A DNA stretch of 64,000 nt from Leuconostoc suionicum (GCF_001891125.1 NZ_CP015247.1:824501-888500), one strand, 5' to 3'. Counted from the stretch's first letter, positions 45,174 to 55,471 are shown. Notes: generated by a model not told the origin, from the letters alone. Made by a program: numbers and translations.

Positions 45174-46358
45174 ATGACTGAAACGTATGAAGAATTAATT
45201 CATGTTTTTAAGAATCAATTTCACCATGAACCCACTGACAAGTTTTTCTCACCAGGTCGAATTAACTTAATTGGTGAGCATACTGATTATAATGGTGGTC
45301 ACGTGTTTCCAGCCTCAATTACACTAGGAACATATGGCGTGGCATCTCAAAGAGCGGATAGTTTGGTAAAACTCTATTCGACTAATTTCCCGGATGAGGG
45401 GATGATTAGTTTTGACGTTAATGACGAAGAAAAGTTACCCAGAGCATCTTGGGGAAATTTTGTTAAGGGTGTATTGCAAGCTTTAAGAGGATATGGTAAT
45501 CGCTTTGAGCATGGATTTGAATTAGTTATCAATGGTAACATACCGAACGGCTCAGGTTTGTCATCCTCATCGTCTTTGGAACTCTTAATTGGCGTAGTGG
45601 CGCAAAAACTATATAATCTAAAAATTCCGAGATTACAATTGGTGGCCAGTGGACAACGTGCCGAAAACGATTTTGTTGGTGTTAATACGGGAATAATGGA
45701 TCAATTTGCTATTGGATTTGGTGAAGCAGACCAAGCTATCTATTTAGACACGAATACGATGATTTACGAAATGGTACCAATTTATTTAAGTGATTTTGTT
45801 GTTGTCATTATGAATACGAATAAACGAAGAGAGTTAGCTGACTCAAAATACAATGAGCGTGTTCGTGAAACCCAAGAAGCAGTCTATCAACTGCAAAAAT
45901 ATACATCTATCCAATATCTGGGTGAATTAGACGCTAAAACCTTTAATAAATATGCTGATAAATTAGAAAGCAACATACTTGTCAAACGTGCCCGCCATGC
46001 TGTTTATGAAAACGAACGAACTAAAATTGCTGTAGAGGCATTAAAATCAAACGATTTGGCTAGCTTTGGTAAGCTAATGAACGAATCGCATCAGTCTTTA
46101 AAAGATGACTATGCGGTAACTGGAATAGAGCTTGATACGCTTGTTGAAACAGCGCAAACCATTGATGGTGTGCTTGGTGCAAGAATGACCGGTGCAGGAT
46201 TTGGTGGTTGTGCAATCGCACTAGTACATCAAGACAATGTTGATGATTTGGAAGCCGTTGTTGGGGCTAAATATGAATCTATTGTTGGCTACAATCCTTC
46301 ATTTTATGTAGCAAATGTTGGTGATGGGGCACACTGGGTTGGTAAAGTAGGTGAATAA
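45174..46358 (+). CDS. galK: Galactokinase
   Basis: 394 aa GHMP kinase. Signature GRINLIGEHTDYNGG near the N-terminus, ATP loop NGSGLSSSSSLE, and C-terminal MTGAGFGGCAI. Makes galactose 1-phosphate. Start 45174 is chosen (AAAGGA 10 bp away) over ATG 45168 and an upstream GTG that abuts the aga stop. Leloir pathway, co-transcribed with aga and galT. Confidence 0.96.
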   Translation: MTETYEELIHVFKNQFHHEPTDKFFSPGRINLIGEHTDYNGGHVFPASITLGTYGVASQRADSLVKLYSTNFPDEGMISFDVNDEEKLPRASWGNFVKGVLQALRGYGNRFEHGFELVINGNIPNGSGLSSSSSLELLIGVVAQKLYNLKIPRLQLVASGQRAENDFVGVNTGIMDQFAIGFGEADQAIYLDTNTMIYEMVPIYLSDFVVVIMNTNKRRELADSKYNERVRETQEAVYQLQKYTSIQYLGELDAKTFNKYADKLESNILVKRARHAVYENERTKIAVEALKSNDLASFGKLMNESHQSLKDDYAVTGIELDTLVETAQTIDGVLGARMTGAGFGGCAIALVHQDNVDDLEAVVGAKYESIVGYNPSFYVANVGDGAHWVGKVGE

Positions 46359-46360
46359 TA

Positions 46361-47866
46361 ATGTCAGAAAATAATTTAATTACGGAATTTACTCAGCGTG
46401 TTATCGAACAATCGGATTATACAAATGAAGATGCGATCTACTTGGGGAACCAAATATTAGGCATGGTTGGCGAACCAGACTATGAGCATGTAGCAAATAA
46501 TCAAGATGTTTCGAGATTATCTACGTTAACACTATTGGATCAGTTAGTCGCAGTTGCTGAAAATAATGGTACATTACAAAATAGAAAAATAAATGCTGAT
46601 ATACTAGGGGCACAACTAATGGATTATTTTGTGCCTCGTCCTTCACAAGTTCGACAAATTTTTTGGCAACATTACGAGCATGCCCCACGCGAGGCTACTG
46701 ACTATTTCTTTGATTTATCGAAAAGAAGTAACTATATCAAGACGCGGGAAATTAGCCAAAATTTATCCTACCCAGTGGACACCGAGTATGGTCAATTACA
46801 AATTACAATCAATCTCTCAAAGCCTGAAAAAGATCCGAAGGCAATTGCAGCAGCACTGAAAAATCAAACACAACAACAGGAACAATATCCTGCCTCTCAG
46901 TTAGCAAAGGAGAATGAAGGCTACTGGGGTCGTTTGGATTATGCTGCTCGGTCGAATCATCGTGTCATTCCAATAACTTTAGGTAATGAAACTTGGTATT
47001 TTCAATATTCGCCTTATGCTTATTTTAATGAACATGCAATTGTGTTATCAGAAAATATTCGTCCAATGCACGTTGATCAGGAAAACTTAGCCAGACTGTT
47101 AGAATTTGTTACTAAATTCCCGGATTACTTTATTGGATCAAATGCAGATTTGCCAATTGTAGGTGGATCAATATTATCCCACGATCACTTTCAAGCAGGA
47201 CGCTATGACTTACCAATGGCAAAAGCAACATTGAAGGAAAGTTTTCAGATTTCAGATGTGAACCTGTCGGAGGCGGGGGTATTAAACTGGCCAATGACCG
47301 CAATCCGTTTAATTGACTCAGACAGTGATAAGTTACTCGTGGTGGCTGGTAAAGTAATGAGAACCTGGGAAAATTATGACGATCCAAATTTGCTTATTCA
47401 ATCTCATAGTCAAACAGGTGAAAGACATCATACGGTTACACCAATCGTCCGATTCCGCAACCACAAATATGAAGTAGACCTTGTGTTACGAGACAATAAT
47501 ACGTCGTCTGAGTTTCCAGATGGTATTTTTCATCCTCACCCAGATGTACAACATATAAAAAAAGAAAACATTGGACTAATAGAGGTGATGGGTTTGGCTA
47601 TTTTACCACCGCGGTTAAAAAAAGAACTTGCAGAAGTCGAAGCATATCTCCTGGGAAATACGGACTCTGTGGACCCAAAACACAAAATATGGGCTGATAC
47701 ACTAAAACATGAAGAAACTTTTAATGCTGATAATGTAGCGGAAGTGGTGGAGCAAAGTGTTGGTCAAATTTTTAAAAGAGTCCTTGAAGACGCTGGCGTT
47801 TTCAAAAACTCCGAAGCAGGCCAAGCTGGTTTGAAAAAATTTATTGAACAGTTGACCACTAATTGA
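46361..47866 (+). CDS. galT: UDP-glucose--hexose-1-phosphate uridylyltransferase
   Basis: 501 aa, length of the class II GalT of Firmicutes rather than the about 350-aa enterobacterial type. Family motifs include the active-site GGSILSHDHFQAGRYDLPM and YFNEHAIVLSENIRPM. Exchanges UMP between UDP-glucose and galactose 1-phosphate. Starts 2 bp after galK with AGGTGA overlapping. galE and galM are not in this window. A terminator follows. Confidence 0.95.
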   Translation: MSENNLITEFTQRVIEQSDYTNEDAIYLGNQILGMVGEPDYEHVANNQDVSRLSTLTLLDQLVAVAENNGTLQNRKINADILGAQLMDYFVPRPSQVRQIFWQHYEHAPREATDYFFDLSKRSNYIKTREISQNLSYPVDTEYGQLQITINLSKPEKDPKAIAAALKNQTQQQEQYPASQLAKENEGYWGRLDYAARSNHRVIPITLGNETWYFQYSPYAYFNEHAIVLSENIRPMHVDQENLARLLEFVTKFPDYFIGSNADLPIVGGSILSHDHFQAGRYDLPMAKATLKESFQISDVNLSEAGVLNWPMTAIRLIDSDSDKLLVVAGKVMRTWENYDDPNLLIQSHSQTGERHHTVTPIVRFRNHKYEVDLVLRDNNTSSEFPDGIFHPHPDVQHIKKENIGLIEVMGLAILPPRLKKELAEVEAYLLGNTDSVDPKHKIWADTLKHEETFNADNVAEVVEQSVGQIFKRVLEDAGVFKNSEAGQAGLKKFIEQLTTN

Positions 47867-47874
47867 AATCATGA

Positions 47875-47907
47875 ATAAAAATACAAGTTATTGCTTGTAT
47901 TTTTTTA
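47875..47907 (+). terminator. Terminator after galT
   Basis: AAAAATACAAG / CTTGTATTTTT stem with short loop and long T-run. Confidence 0.88.
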
Positions 47908-47931
47908 TTTTATCTAGAACATAATGTGACT

Positions 47932-47960
47932 TTGATTATCATATAAAAAAATGATAACAT
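47932..47960 (+). promoter_or_regulatory. Promoter with palindrome, UvrA-like gene
   Basis: TTGATT (47932-47937), 17-bp spacer, TAACAT (47955-47960). TTATCAT / ATGATAA arms (47936-47942, 47951-47957) sit within the spacer and could be a repressor site. Confidence 0.5.
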
Positions 47961-48004
47961 TGCAGTGAATTGTACATTAAAGATAATCGATAAAGGGGGA
48001 TAGC

Positions 48005-50257
48005 GTGAGTAACAATGAATGGATTGGCATTGAAAATGCATATCAAAATAATTTAAAGAATATTTCAGTCAGTATTCCAAAACATCAGTTAACAGTTTTT
48101 ACAGGTGTATCTGGTTCAGGGAAGTCAACCTTAGTTTTTGACACTTTGGTTGCGCAGTCAAGACGTGAATTAAATGATACGTTCTCGAGTTATGTGCAAC
48201 ACATTTTACCAAAATATGGTAGACCAGCTGTAGATAACATTACTAATTTACCAATAGCAATACCAATTGAGCAACGAAAAATGTCGGGCAACGTCAGATC
48301 AACAGTAGGAACGTATACTGAAATATATACATTCTTACGTTTGCTATTTTCTCGAATAGGCCAACCCTTTGTTGGTTATTCAGATGCCTTTTCTTTCAAT
48401 CACCCCCAAGGCAAATGTGAAGTTTGTGATGGCTTAGGTTTTACTAAAAAAATTAATTTAACATATCTTGTTGATTTTAATCAATCACTTAATGAAGATC
48501 CAATTGATTTTCCAACTTTTGGAAATGGTGCTTGGCGTTGGAAACGTTATGCTTATAGCGGTTTATTTGATTTGAATAAAAAAATAAAAGATTATTCTAA
48601 AGAAGAACTTGATTTATTATTATATGCACCGCAGCAAAAGTTAGTTTCTCCTCCTGAAAAATGGCCCAAAACTGCTTTATATGAGGGGTTGTTACCGAGA
48701 ATTAAGCGAAGTATTATTAATACTGATGAAGGGAAAAGACATAGAAAACAACTTGAAAGGTTTGTCTCCACTGATATTTGTCCAACTTGTCAAGGTTCCA
48801 GATTGAATGGGAAGGCGCTTAGTTGTAAAATTGATGGGCATAATATTCGTGACTTAGTTTCAATGTCATTGGATGAATTACAATTATTTATTCAAAAAAT
48901 AAAAAATCCACTGGTTCAGGATGTCAAAACACAAATTAATAAACGACTAGATGCTCTGATTACGATTGGTTTAAGCTACCTTAATTTAGCAAGAAGTACA
49001 GATACGCTATCGGGTGGCGAAGCGCAAAGAATCAGAATTGCTAAGCATATCACAAGCTCGTTAAATGATGTGATGTATGTCCTAGACGAACCTAGCTCAG
49101 GCCTACATCCAAAAGATATTGAACGTCTCCATAAATGTTTGAACGTCTTAAAGAATCAAGGGAATACGATTATTTTAGTGGAACATAATCCGCTGCTAAT
49201 TCAGCGAGCTGACTATATCATTGATGTTGGACCGGGCCCGGGAGTTAATGGTGGTAGTATTCAATTTTCGGGAACATACAATGAGTTTTTAAAAAGCGAT
49301 ACGGTTACCAGTATTGCTATGCGTGAAAATGATAAATTGGATAATCATACTATCAAAAACTTCAAAAAATGGCTTTCTGTTAGTGATAAAAATTTAAACA
49401 CAGTACAAAACGTTTCTTTAAAAATGCCACTTAATGCTTTAACTGTTTTATGTGGTGTAGCAGGATCTGGGAAATCGTCTCTAGCACAAATTTTAGTATC
49501 AGAATTGATTCAAAAAGGAATCGATGTTATCAATATTTCGCAAAAGAACATTGGTATTAGTCTTAGATCAACACCACTGACTTACTTAGATATTTTTGAT
49601 GATATTAGGAAACTATTTGCAAGTGCAAACTCAGTTAGTCCATCGTTATTTAGTTACAATTCAAAGGGCGCTTGTCCGCGCTGCAAGGGAAAAGGCGTTA
49701 TCGTTAATGATATGTACTTTATGGATGATGTCGTTTCTGAGTGTGAATTGTGTCATGGACAACGCTACAATCAGGAAGCTTTGCAATATGGCTATAAGGG
49801 TAAGACTATTGTTGACATATTGTCTATGACAGTGAGTCAAGCCGTTGCCTTTTTTAATGGTATTACACGAATAGCTACTGGTTTGCAAGCAATCTGTGAT
49901 GTGGGTCTTGGTTATTTAAAATTAAACCAATCTTTGAGTACATTGTCAGGCGGAGAGTTGCAACGGATCAAGTTATCGAGCTACTTACAAAAGAAGAGTA
50001 GTGTTTATATTATTGATGAACCAACGAATGGATTACATCTAAGAGATATTGACCATTTGCTCGATCTTTTTGATAAGCTTGTTGCTAGAGGAAATACGAT
50101 TGTCATTATTGAACACAGTTTGAAAGTCATTCGACAGGCTGATTGGTTGATTGAGATGGGCCCCGAAGGCGGAAAGATGGGTGGTAAAGTTGTTTTCTCC
50201 GGTACAATCGATGATTTAAAAAAATCAAATGATGCAATTACAAAACCATATTTATAA
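48005..50257 (+). CDS. Short UvrA-like ABC ATPase
   Basis: 750 aa; true UvrA has about 940. Two ATP cassettes: Walker A GVSGSGKST (about 34) and GVAGSGKSS, signatures LSGGEAQRI and LSGGELQRI, and Walker B YVLDEPSSGLHP and YIIDEPTNGLH. Zinc-type Cys pairs CEVCDGLGF, CPTCQGSRL, CPRCKGKG and CELCHGQRY are present. The UvrB-binding part appears reduced. Such UvrA paralogues are linked to drug resistance (DrrC-like) or DNA-damage tolerance. Start is GTG with AAGGGGG 6 bp away. It stands alone with its own promoter and terminator. Confidence 0.85.
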   Translation: MSNNEWIGIENAYQNNLKNISVSIPKHQLTVFTGVSGSGKSTLVFDTLVAQSRRELNDTFSSYVQHILPKYGRPAVDNITNLPIAIPIEQRKMSGNVRSTVGTYTEIYTFLRLLFSRIGQPFVGYSDAFSFNHPQGKCEVCDGLGFTKKINLTYLVDFNQSLNEDPIDFPTFGNGAWRWKRYAYSGLFDLNKKIKDYSKEELDLLLYAPQQKLVSPPEKWPKTALYEGLLPRIKRSIINTDEGKRHRKQLERFVSTDICPTCQGSRLNGKALSCKIDGHNIRDLVSMSLDELQLFIQKIKNPLVQDVKTQINKRLDALITIGLSYLNLARSTDTLSGGEAQRIRIAKHITSSLNDVMYVLDEPSSGLHPKDIERLHKCLNVLKNQGNTIILVEHNPLLIQRADYIIDVGPGPGVNGGSIQFSGTYNEFLKSDTVTSIAMRENDKLDNHTIKNFKKWLSVSDKNLNTVQNVSLKMPLNALTVLCGVAGSGKSSLAQILVSELIQKGIDVINISQKNIGISLRSTPLTYLDIFDDIRKLFASANSVSPSLFSYNSKGACPRCKGKGVIVNDMYFMDDVVSECELCHGQRYNQEALQYGYKGKTIVDILSMTVSQAVAFFNGITRIATGLQAICDVGLGYLKLNQSLSTLSGGELQRIKLSSYLQKKSSVYIIDEPTNGLHLRDIDHLLDLFDKLVARGNTIVIIEHSLKVIRQADWLIEMGPEGGKMGGKVVFSGTIDDLKKSNDAITKPYL

Positions 50258-50271
50258 ATAAGGATGTATAT

Positions 50272-50321
50272 AAAAAAGTATTGATCGATGTGTAAAGTTC
50301 ATATCTATCAGTACTTTTTTG
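50272..50321. terminator. Bidirectional terminator overlapping the araC-type 3' end
   Basis: AAAAAAGTATTGAT / ATCAGTACTTTTTT (one mismatch) stem between two convergent genes; the AraC-type stop at 50308-50310 lies within the right arm. Confidence 0.75.
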
Positions 50322-51417
50322 TCGATATAAATTGTTTTGGGGATGTGCCAGTTAAACGCTTGAAGGTGTGGGAAAAATGTGTGTAGTCTTTAAAATTAAG
50401 TAACGTTGAAATATCGATTAAGGATAGTTGTGTTGAAAGTAATAAACGTTTTGCTTCTTCTATTTTTGCTCCAATAATATATTGTTTGAGTGTTTGATTT
50501 GTTTCTTTTTTGAATCGAGCGGATAGGTAGTTTTGACTATATTTGAATTGTTTTGCAATATCTATAATAGATAAATTCTCATAGATATGGATTTGAATAT
50601 AGGTTTGTATTTCAAATATTAAGTGACTTAATTTGCTATACTTCAAGCTTTTGACCAAACTAGCAAAATTGAGGAGAATATTTAACCGAACGTTTTGGTT
50701 AATGATGTCTTCGACAGTAGTATGTTTTTCAATTGTATTTATCCATTGATCAGACAATAAATAAGCTTTTTTTTCATTCACACCAGCTTGAATTGCTTCA
50801 CGTGTGGCTAAGGTTGCTACAATAATAAGCATATTTTTTTCATGACGTAATCGATTATTCTTCATTGCTAAAAATGATTCGTGCTCATTTTTAACCTGAA
50901 ATTGTTTATAAGCATTGATGACAATTTGTTTATCACCAGTTTTGATAGTGCTTAGTAATGCTTGTTCATCTAAGTAACTGTGATGCGTTTGTAAACGAGA
51001 TGAATACTCTAACAAACTGACACTATCATCTGGGGATTTAATGTTGATTGTTCCATTACTCTCGGGAATTTCATTATATATTATTGCCAATATTGCACGG
51101 TATTTTTGATAAAGATTCAACAAAAGATATGTTGAAGAGTTGCTTTCTGATTGGGTAGGTTTACCATATAAAAACAAGTGATATGTTTTTATTGAGAATA
51201 TAGCGAAAATCCCATCGTAGTGAACAGAATCAGAATGCACAATTGGATAAAATAGTATTGAAGAGGGATTTTCCAAAAGAGCATTGTGGAAATTTAGTTG
51301 ATTGTTAAATTGATTGAAAAGGTTTTCGTCACCAAATATCACATTATTGTGCGTGTCTTGCATAAATATTTTGTCAGTGATTAATTGTTGAATGGCTTTT
51401 AAAGTGTCTGCTAACAT
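50308..51417 (-). CDS. AraC-family regulator
   Basis: 369 aa. The last 100 residues are a double helix-turn-helix: NLSIIDIAKQFKYSQNYLSARFKKETNQTL and LSLIDISTLLNFKDYTHFSHTFKRLTGTSPKQF. The N-terminal 250 residues show no recognised sensor; AAMKNNRLRHEKNMLIIVATLATREAI resembles the linker of YSIRK-type or PTS-sugar AraC regulators. It is divergent from the MFS-arabinofuranosidase pair, so it likely activates them in response to arabinosides. Confidence 0.85.
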   Translation of the reverse strand: MLADTLKAIQQLITDKIFMQDTHNNVIFGDENLFNQFNNQLNFHNALLENPSSILFYPIVHSDSVHYDGIFAIFSIKTYHLFLYGKPTQSESNSSTYLLLNLYQKYRAILAIIYNEIPESNGTINIKSPDDSVSLLEYSSRLQTHHSYLDEQALLSTIKTGDKQIVINAYKQFQVKNEHESFLAMKNNRLRHEKNMLIIVATLATREAIQAGVNEKKAYLLSDQWINTIEKHTTVEDIINQNVRLNILLNFASLVKSLKYSKLSHLIFEIQTYIQIHIYENLSIIDIAKQFKYSQNYLSARFKKETNQTLKQYIIGAKIEEAKRLLLSTQLSLIDISTLLNFKDYTHFSHTFKRLTGTSPKQFISTKKY

Positions 51418-51492
51418 AATTAACCCCGTTTTTCACAAAAAAAAGTTGGAAAACACAATTTTTTTTTAGCTTAAGACTTATTATTACATTAT

Positions 51493-51506
51493 AGTAAGCG
51501 CTTACA
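51493..51506. promoter_or_regulatory. cre before MFS-GH51
   Basis: AGTAAGCGCTTACA matches cre at 13 of 14 positions with perfect palindrome GTAAGCGCTTAC, in the divergent region between araC-type and MFS genes. Confidence 0.7.
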
Positions 51507-51552
51507 AAAAAAGCAACCCAAAGTACTCATCTACTTTTTAAAGGAAGGTATC

Positions 51553-52821
51553 ATGATGGATAATCACGTGAGTAAAAAAAACGATATTGTGTATAGTGGC
51601 ATAAGCAAATTATACAGAATGCGTTTCGTTGTAAGTTTTTTCCTCTTCTCATTCTTATGGATGGGGTCATTAGCAATCATTGCATCAGTTCTTTTACCAC
51701 AACATTTGAAAAATTTAGTTGGAGCGACTAGCTCGGTGGCTATTTTCGGTGTTTTGAATGCTGTAACAGCTATATCATCTTTAGTTTCTAATCTAATATT
51801 TGGTAATTTTTCAGATCGTACGCGATCAACGTTTGGCCGTAGGACGCCTTGGATTTTTGCAGGAGGTATTATTGGCGGAGCCTCTTTATTCTTAATGGGT
51901 GTCCTGAATAGCATTTGGCTTATTGGCTTTTTCTACTGTTTAGCCATGTTTGGTCTAAATATGATGATTGCGCCGGCGATATCAACATTGTCTGACCGCG
52001 TACCAGAAAGTTTACGTGGTACGATGTCAGCTTCAATGTCAGCGGGTACTACTGTTGGTAGCTCCGTAGGTGTGCTTATTGGTGCATTGTTTATCACCAG
52101 GCAATTACCGGGATTTGCTTTAGCAGGTATTTTAATGGCAGTTTCTGGAATTCTAACAGTTATTGTTTGGCCACGCGAAGAATCGTCAAAAAACATGGCT
52201 CCGGTTAACAACAGTTTTAAAGATATATTAGAATCATTTCGACCACCTATCAAAGGGGCGCGAGATTTTTGGCTAGCTTTTATTGGACGTAGTTTACTGA
52301 TTTTTAGTTACTACATGATATACAACTATCAACTATATATTTTACAGAGCTATATTGGATTAAGTACTACATCGGCTGCTGCAACAATTTCAGTGATGTC
52401 AGTAATTACTTTGATTGTAGCATTGGTTGGTTCATTTGTTTCGGGAATCATTTCTGATAAGATTGGTCGCCGAAAGCTACCGGTTATCATAGCCTCTATT
52501 TTGATGGTCATTGGTTTCTTGCTTCCATGGATACTTCAATCTACATTCTCAATGATGTTATTTGCTGGTTTTGCTGGATTGGGCTACGCGGTATATGGCG
52601 CTGTAGATCAAGCATTGAATATTGATGTCTTACCTTCTAAAGAAACAGCGGGTAAGGATTTAGGAATTTTGAACATTGCGACAACGCTTGGTCAAACAGT
52701 CGGACCAATTGTAACTAGTGCGCTAGTTGTGATGGGTGGTTATGGTTATGTGTTCCCAACCGCTATTGTCTTTGCATTAATTGCATGCATATTTATTCAG
52801 ATGATTAAATCAACAAAATAA
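51553..52821 (+). CDS. MFS transporter for arabinosides
   Basis: 422 aa, about 12 helices, GPH/SLC45-like: SDRTRSTFGRRTPWIF after helix 2, RVPESLRGTMSA after helix 4, and SDKIGRRKLPV in the second half. It is 28 bp upstream of the GH51 gene, so it probably imports arabino-oligosaccharides. The C-terminus is nearly the same as the partial transporter at 2-85. GGAAGG precedes two consecutive ATGs; either may be used. Confidence 0.85.
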   Translation: MMDNHVSKKNDIVYSGISKLYRMRFVVSFFLFSFLWMGSLAIIASVLLPQHLKNLVGATSSVAIFGVLNAVTAISSLVSNLIFGNFSDRTRSTFGRRTPWIFAGGIIGGASLFLMGVLNSIWLIGFFYCLAMFGLNMMIAPAISTLSDRVPESLRGTMSASMSAGTTVGSSVGVLIGALFITRQLPGFALAGILMAVSGILTVIVWPREESSKNMAPVNNSFKDILESFRPPIKGARDFWLAFIGRSLLIFSYYMIYNYQLYILQSYIGLSTTSAAATISVMSVITLIVALVGSFVSGIISDKIGRRKLPVIIASILMVIGFLLPWILQSTFSMMLFAGFAGLGYAVYGAVDQALNIDVLPSKETAGKDLGILNIATTLGQTVGPIVTSALVVMGGYGYVFPTAIVFALIACIFIQMIKSTK

Positions 52822-52849
52822 TGATAAAGCGAATACTTCTGGAGGAAAA

Positions 52850-54376
52850 ATGAAAGTTAAAATAGAAAAACGTCAAAATGAGATAAAAATTAATCCACGT
52901 TTACATGGTCAGTTTATTGAATTCCTCGGTAATGCTATAAATGATGGTATTTGGGTTGGAAAAGAAAGCAAGATTCCAAACGTTAATGGTATGCGATTAG
53001 ATGTCATTAATGCATTAAAAGAAATTGAACCACCAATCATAAGATGGCCGGGTGGTGTGTTTGCAGATCATTACAATTGGAAAGACGGTGTAGGTAAAAA
53101 AAGGAAAAAGGTATTTAATGAAGGGTTTGGAACCTACAGTGTTGAAACAAATGAATTTGGAACAGATGAGTTCTTAGAATTTGCATCACTGATTCACTCT
53201 GAGCCATGGATTAATATTAATTTGCTGACCGGATCTGCTCGGGAAATGTCTGAGTGGATGGAATATATTAATCGCAAGCAAGCAAGTTATTTATCGCAAA
53301 AAAGAAAAAACTCCGGTCATGAAGCACCTTATAATGTGAATCTTTGGGGAATTGGCAATGAAGTTTGGGGTGGTGGCGGCATGATGACCCCTGAGCAATA
53401 TGTTGCTGATTACCGAAAATTTGCAACTGCTGCGCCAACGTTTGCATTGAATCAGTTTTCAGAAGATTCGAGATACTTCATTTTAAGTGGCGCGGATGCT
53501 AATAAGCCAAAAGAACGTCGTTATTGGACTAGCAGTGTGATGAAAGAATTAGCAAAGGCTCGTCCACCAAAAGTTGATGGATATGATTTGCATTGGTATA
53601 ACTGGTACTTAGGAAAAGACTTTTCGGCATCGGCAACAGATTTTAATGCCGATGACTGGTACCAAGTAATTAGCGGTGCAATGGAATTAGAAGACATACT
53701 TAAAGAACAATATGATTTGATTCAAGATGGTTTAGAACAAATGCCAGAGCCTGAAGGAGAGTTTGATCAAAAACTAGAAAAGATTGATCTGATTTTAGGT
53801 GAATGGGGTAATTGGTACGGGAAAGCCTTTTTCGAGGAGAAAGCATTGTATCAGCAAAATACAATGCGTGATGCGATAACGACGGCAATCATTTTAGATA
53901 TTCTTCATTCTAATGCTGACAAAGTTAAAATGGCCAGTATGGCACAAACAATTAATGTGTTGAATGCATTGATATTAACTGATGGTAAAGAATTTGTACT
54001 AACACCAGTATATGATATTTTCAAAATGTACAAAGTGCATAGAGATAATGATGTCTTAGATATTAATGTAACAGATCAGAATAATAATCACATTAAGTTC
54101 TTTGCCTCAATAAAAGATAAAATAATTTATTTAAATGTGATTAATTTTGACCTGACCGAAACCATTAATATCAATATTGATTTACCTAGTCAGGTAAGTC
54201 GTTATCAAAGGGAAGAATTAGTAGCCAATGACATGCATGAGACGAATACGTTTGAGGATCCCAATCATTTGCGTGCAGCGATTGTGGAACAGCACGATAA
54301 TGTTTCTTCGAAAGAGCTGTCAAATATTGGCATAAAACCAATGTCAGTTTCTGTCTTTAAATTTGAATTGAATTAG
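52850..54376 (+). CDS. abfA: GH51 alpha-L-arabinofuranosidase
   Basis: 508 aa, the family length. Acid/base Glu171 in GIGNEVWGGG and nucleophile Glu318 in LGEWGNWYG; HGQFIEFLG and RWPGGVFADHYNW are N-terminal barrel motifs. It is cytoplasmic (no signal peptide) and releases L-arabinose from oligosaccharides, feeding the araBAD operon at 8782-14024. Co-transcribed with the MFS carrier; GGAGG precedes ATG. Confidence 0.95.
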   Translation: MKVKIEKRQNEIKINPRLHGQFIEFLGNAINDGIWVGKESKIPNVNGMRLDVINALKEIEPPIIRWPGGVFADHYNWKDGVGKKRKKVFNEGFGTYSVETNEFGTDEFLEFASLIHSEPWININLLTGSAREMSEWMEYINRKQASYLSQKRKNSGHEAPYNVNLWGIGNEVWGGGGMMTPEQYVADYRKFATAAPTFALNQFSEDSRYFILSGADANKPKERRYWTSSVMKELAKARPPKVDGYDLHWYNWYLGKDFSASATDFNADDWYQVISGAMELEDILKEQYDLIQDGLEQMPEPEGEFDQKLEKIDLILGEWGNWYGKAFFEEKALYQQNTMRDAITTAIILDILHSNADKVKMASMAQTINVLNALILTDGKEFVLTPVYDIFKMYKVHRDNDVLDINVTDQNNNHIKFFASIKDKIIYLNVINFDLTETININIDLPSQVSRYQREELVANDMHETNTFEDPNHLRAAIVEQHDNVSSKELSNIGIKPMSVSVFKFELN

Positions 54377-54417
54377 TCGTAGATTAAGTAAAAAATTTAA
54401 GGTAGTTAGTGTCTTTC

Positions 54418-54451
54418 AAAAAAGATTGAGACAGGTGTCTCAATCTTTTTC
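54418..54451 (+). terminator. Terminator after GH51
   Basis: Perfect 15-bp stem AAAAAGATTGAGACA / TGTCTCAATCTTTTT with a 2-nt loop. Confidence 0.9.
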
Positions 54452-54482
54452 ATGTTAAAATAACGTGAATAGGAGGTCGTGT

Positions 54483-55469
54483 ATGGTAACAATACAAGAT
54501 ATCGCAAATAGAACTGGTGTGGCGATTTCAACAGTATCACGTGCTTTGGGTGATTCACCTAAAATCAGTTTAAAAACTAAAGAGCGTATTAAGAAAGTGG
54601 CACAAGATATGGGGTATATACCTAATTTTGCTGCGCGAAACTTAACACAAACTGAGAGTAATACAGTTGGTGTTGTATTTCAACCTCAATCAGAAGGCAA
54701 TACAGATAATGATTTTGCCATGCAAATTTTATTTGGAATTAATTCTCAGTTAATTGCACGACGCTACTTATTAACCACAGCCACAGGCAGTAATTGGTCA
54801 GAAGTGTTTAATTCGGTGAAAATGATGGTTGAGGCCGGACAAGTTAGACGTTTTATTTTATTATATACAGTTGAAAATGATCCAATCACAGAGCTGCTGA
54901 ATGAAAATCATGCGCGTGTTGTGGTTACAGGTGAGCCGGAAAGCGACACAAATATTTTGTATGTAGATAACGATAATCGCAAAGCAAGCGCTGAAGCTAC
55001 CAAGGCTTTAGTTAACTACTTTCGATTAAAATCACCACTATTTGTTAGAACAATGGCCGATTGGCGTTTTGAAGAAAATCGAGAATTGGGCTTTCGCGAA
55101 GCACAAGAAGAAGGTGATGTTTTATCTTTACCCTTGGAATTCACGCAACAAAAACAGGTTTTACAGAAATATTTTGAGCAACATCAAACGGTTGACGGAA
55201 TAGTTGCTAGTGATGATAAACTTGGTTATTTGACGCGTAATCAAGCACAAGCTCATCTGCCTAGTCATCCTAAATTGCCGACAATTGCATTTAACTGTTC
55301 TGAATACGCCCGCTTGGGAGGAAAAAACTTTTATTCTGTTGACGTCTTACCAAGAGCTCTCGGAAGTGAAGCAGTCAGATTATTATTTAATGATCAGCAA
55401 CCGCCACTTGAGAGAACTGAAGCTACCAGTTTTATTGTTCCATATCGTATACCAAAAGTAGGTGAATAG
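54483..55469 (+). CDS. LacI-family regulator of maltose genes
   Basis: 328 aa. HTH MVTIQDIANRTGVAISTVSRALGDSPKIS and TIAFNCSEYARLGGKNF in the effector domain, with the usual MSK/MalR-like hinge IPNFAARNLTQ. Start 54483 follows AGGAGG by 6 bp; the upstream GTG is not needed. It lies 2 bp before a second LacI gene and upstream of the maltose transporter. Its effector is probably maltose or a related glucoside. Confidence 0.87.
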   Translation: MVTIQDIANRTGVAISTVSRALGDSPKISLKTKERIKKVAQDMGYIPNFAARNLTQTESNTVGVVFQPQSEGNTDNDFAMQILFGINSQLIARRYLLTTATGSNWSEVFNSVKMMVEAGQVRRFILLYTVENDPITELLNENHARVVVTGEPESDTNILYVDNDNRKASAEATKALVNYFRLKSPLFVRTMADWRFEENRELGFREAQEEGDVLSLPLEFTQQKQVLQKYFEQHQTVDGIVASDDKLGYLTRNQAQAHLPSHPKLPTIAFNCSEYARLGGKNFYSVDVLPRALGSEAVRLLFNDQQPPLERTEATSFIVPYRIPKVGE

Positions 55470-55471
55470 TA

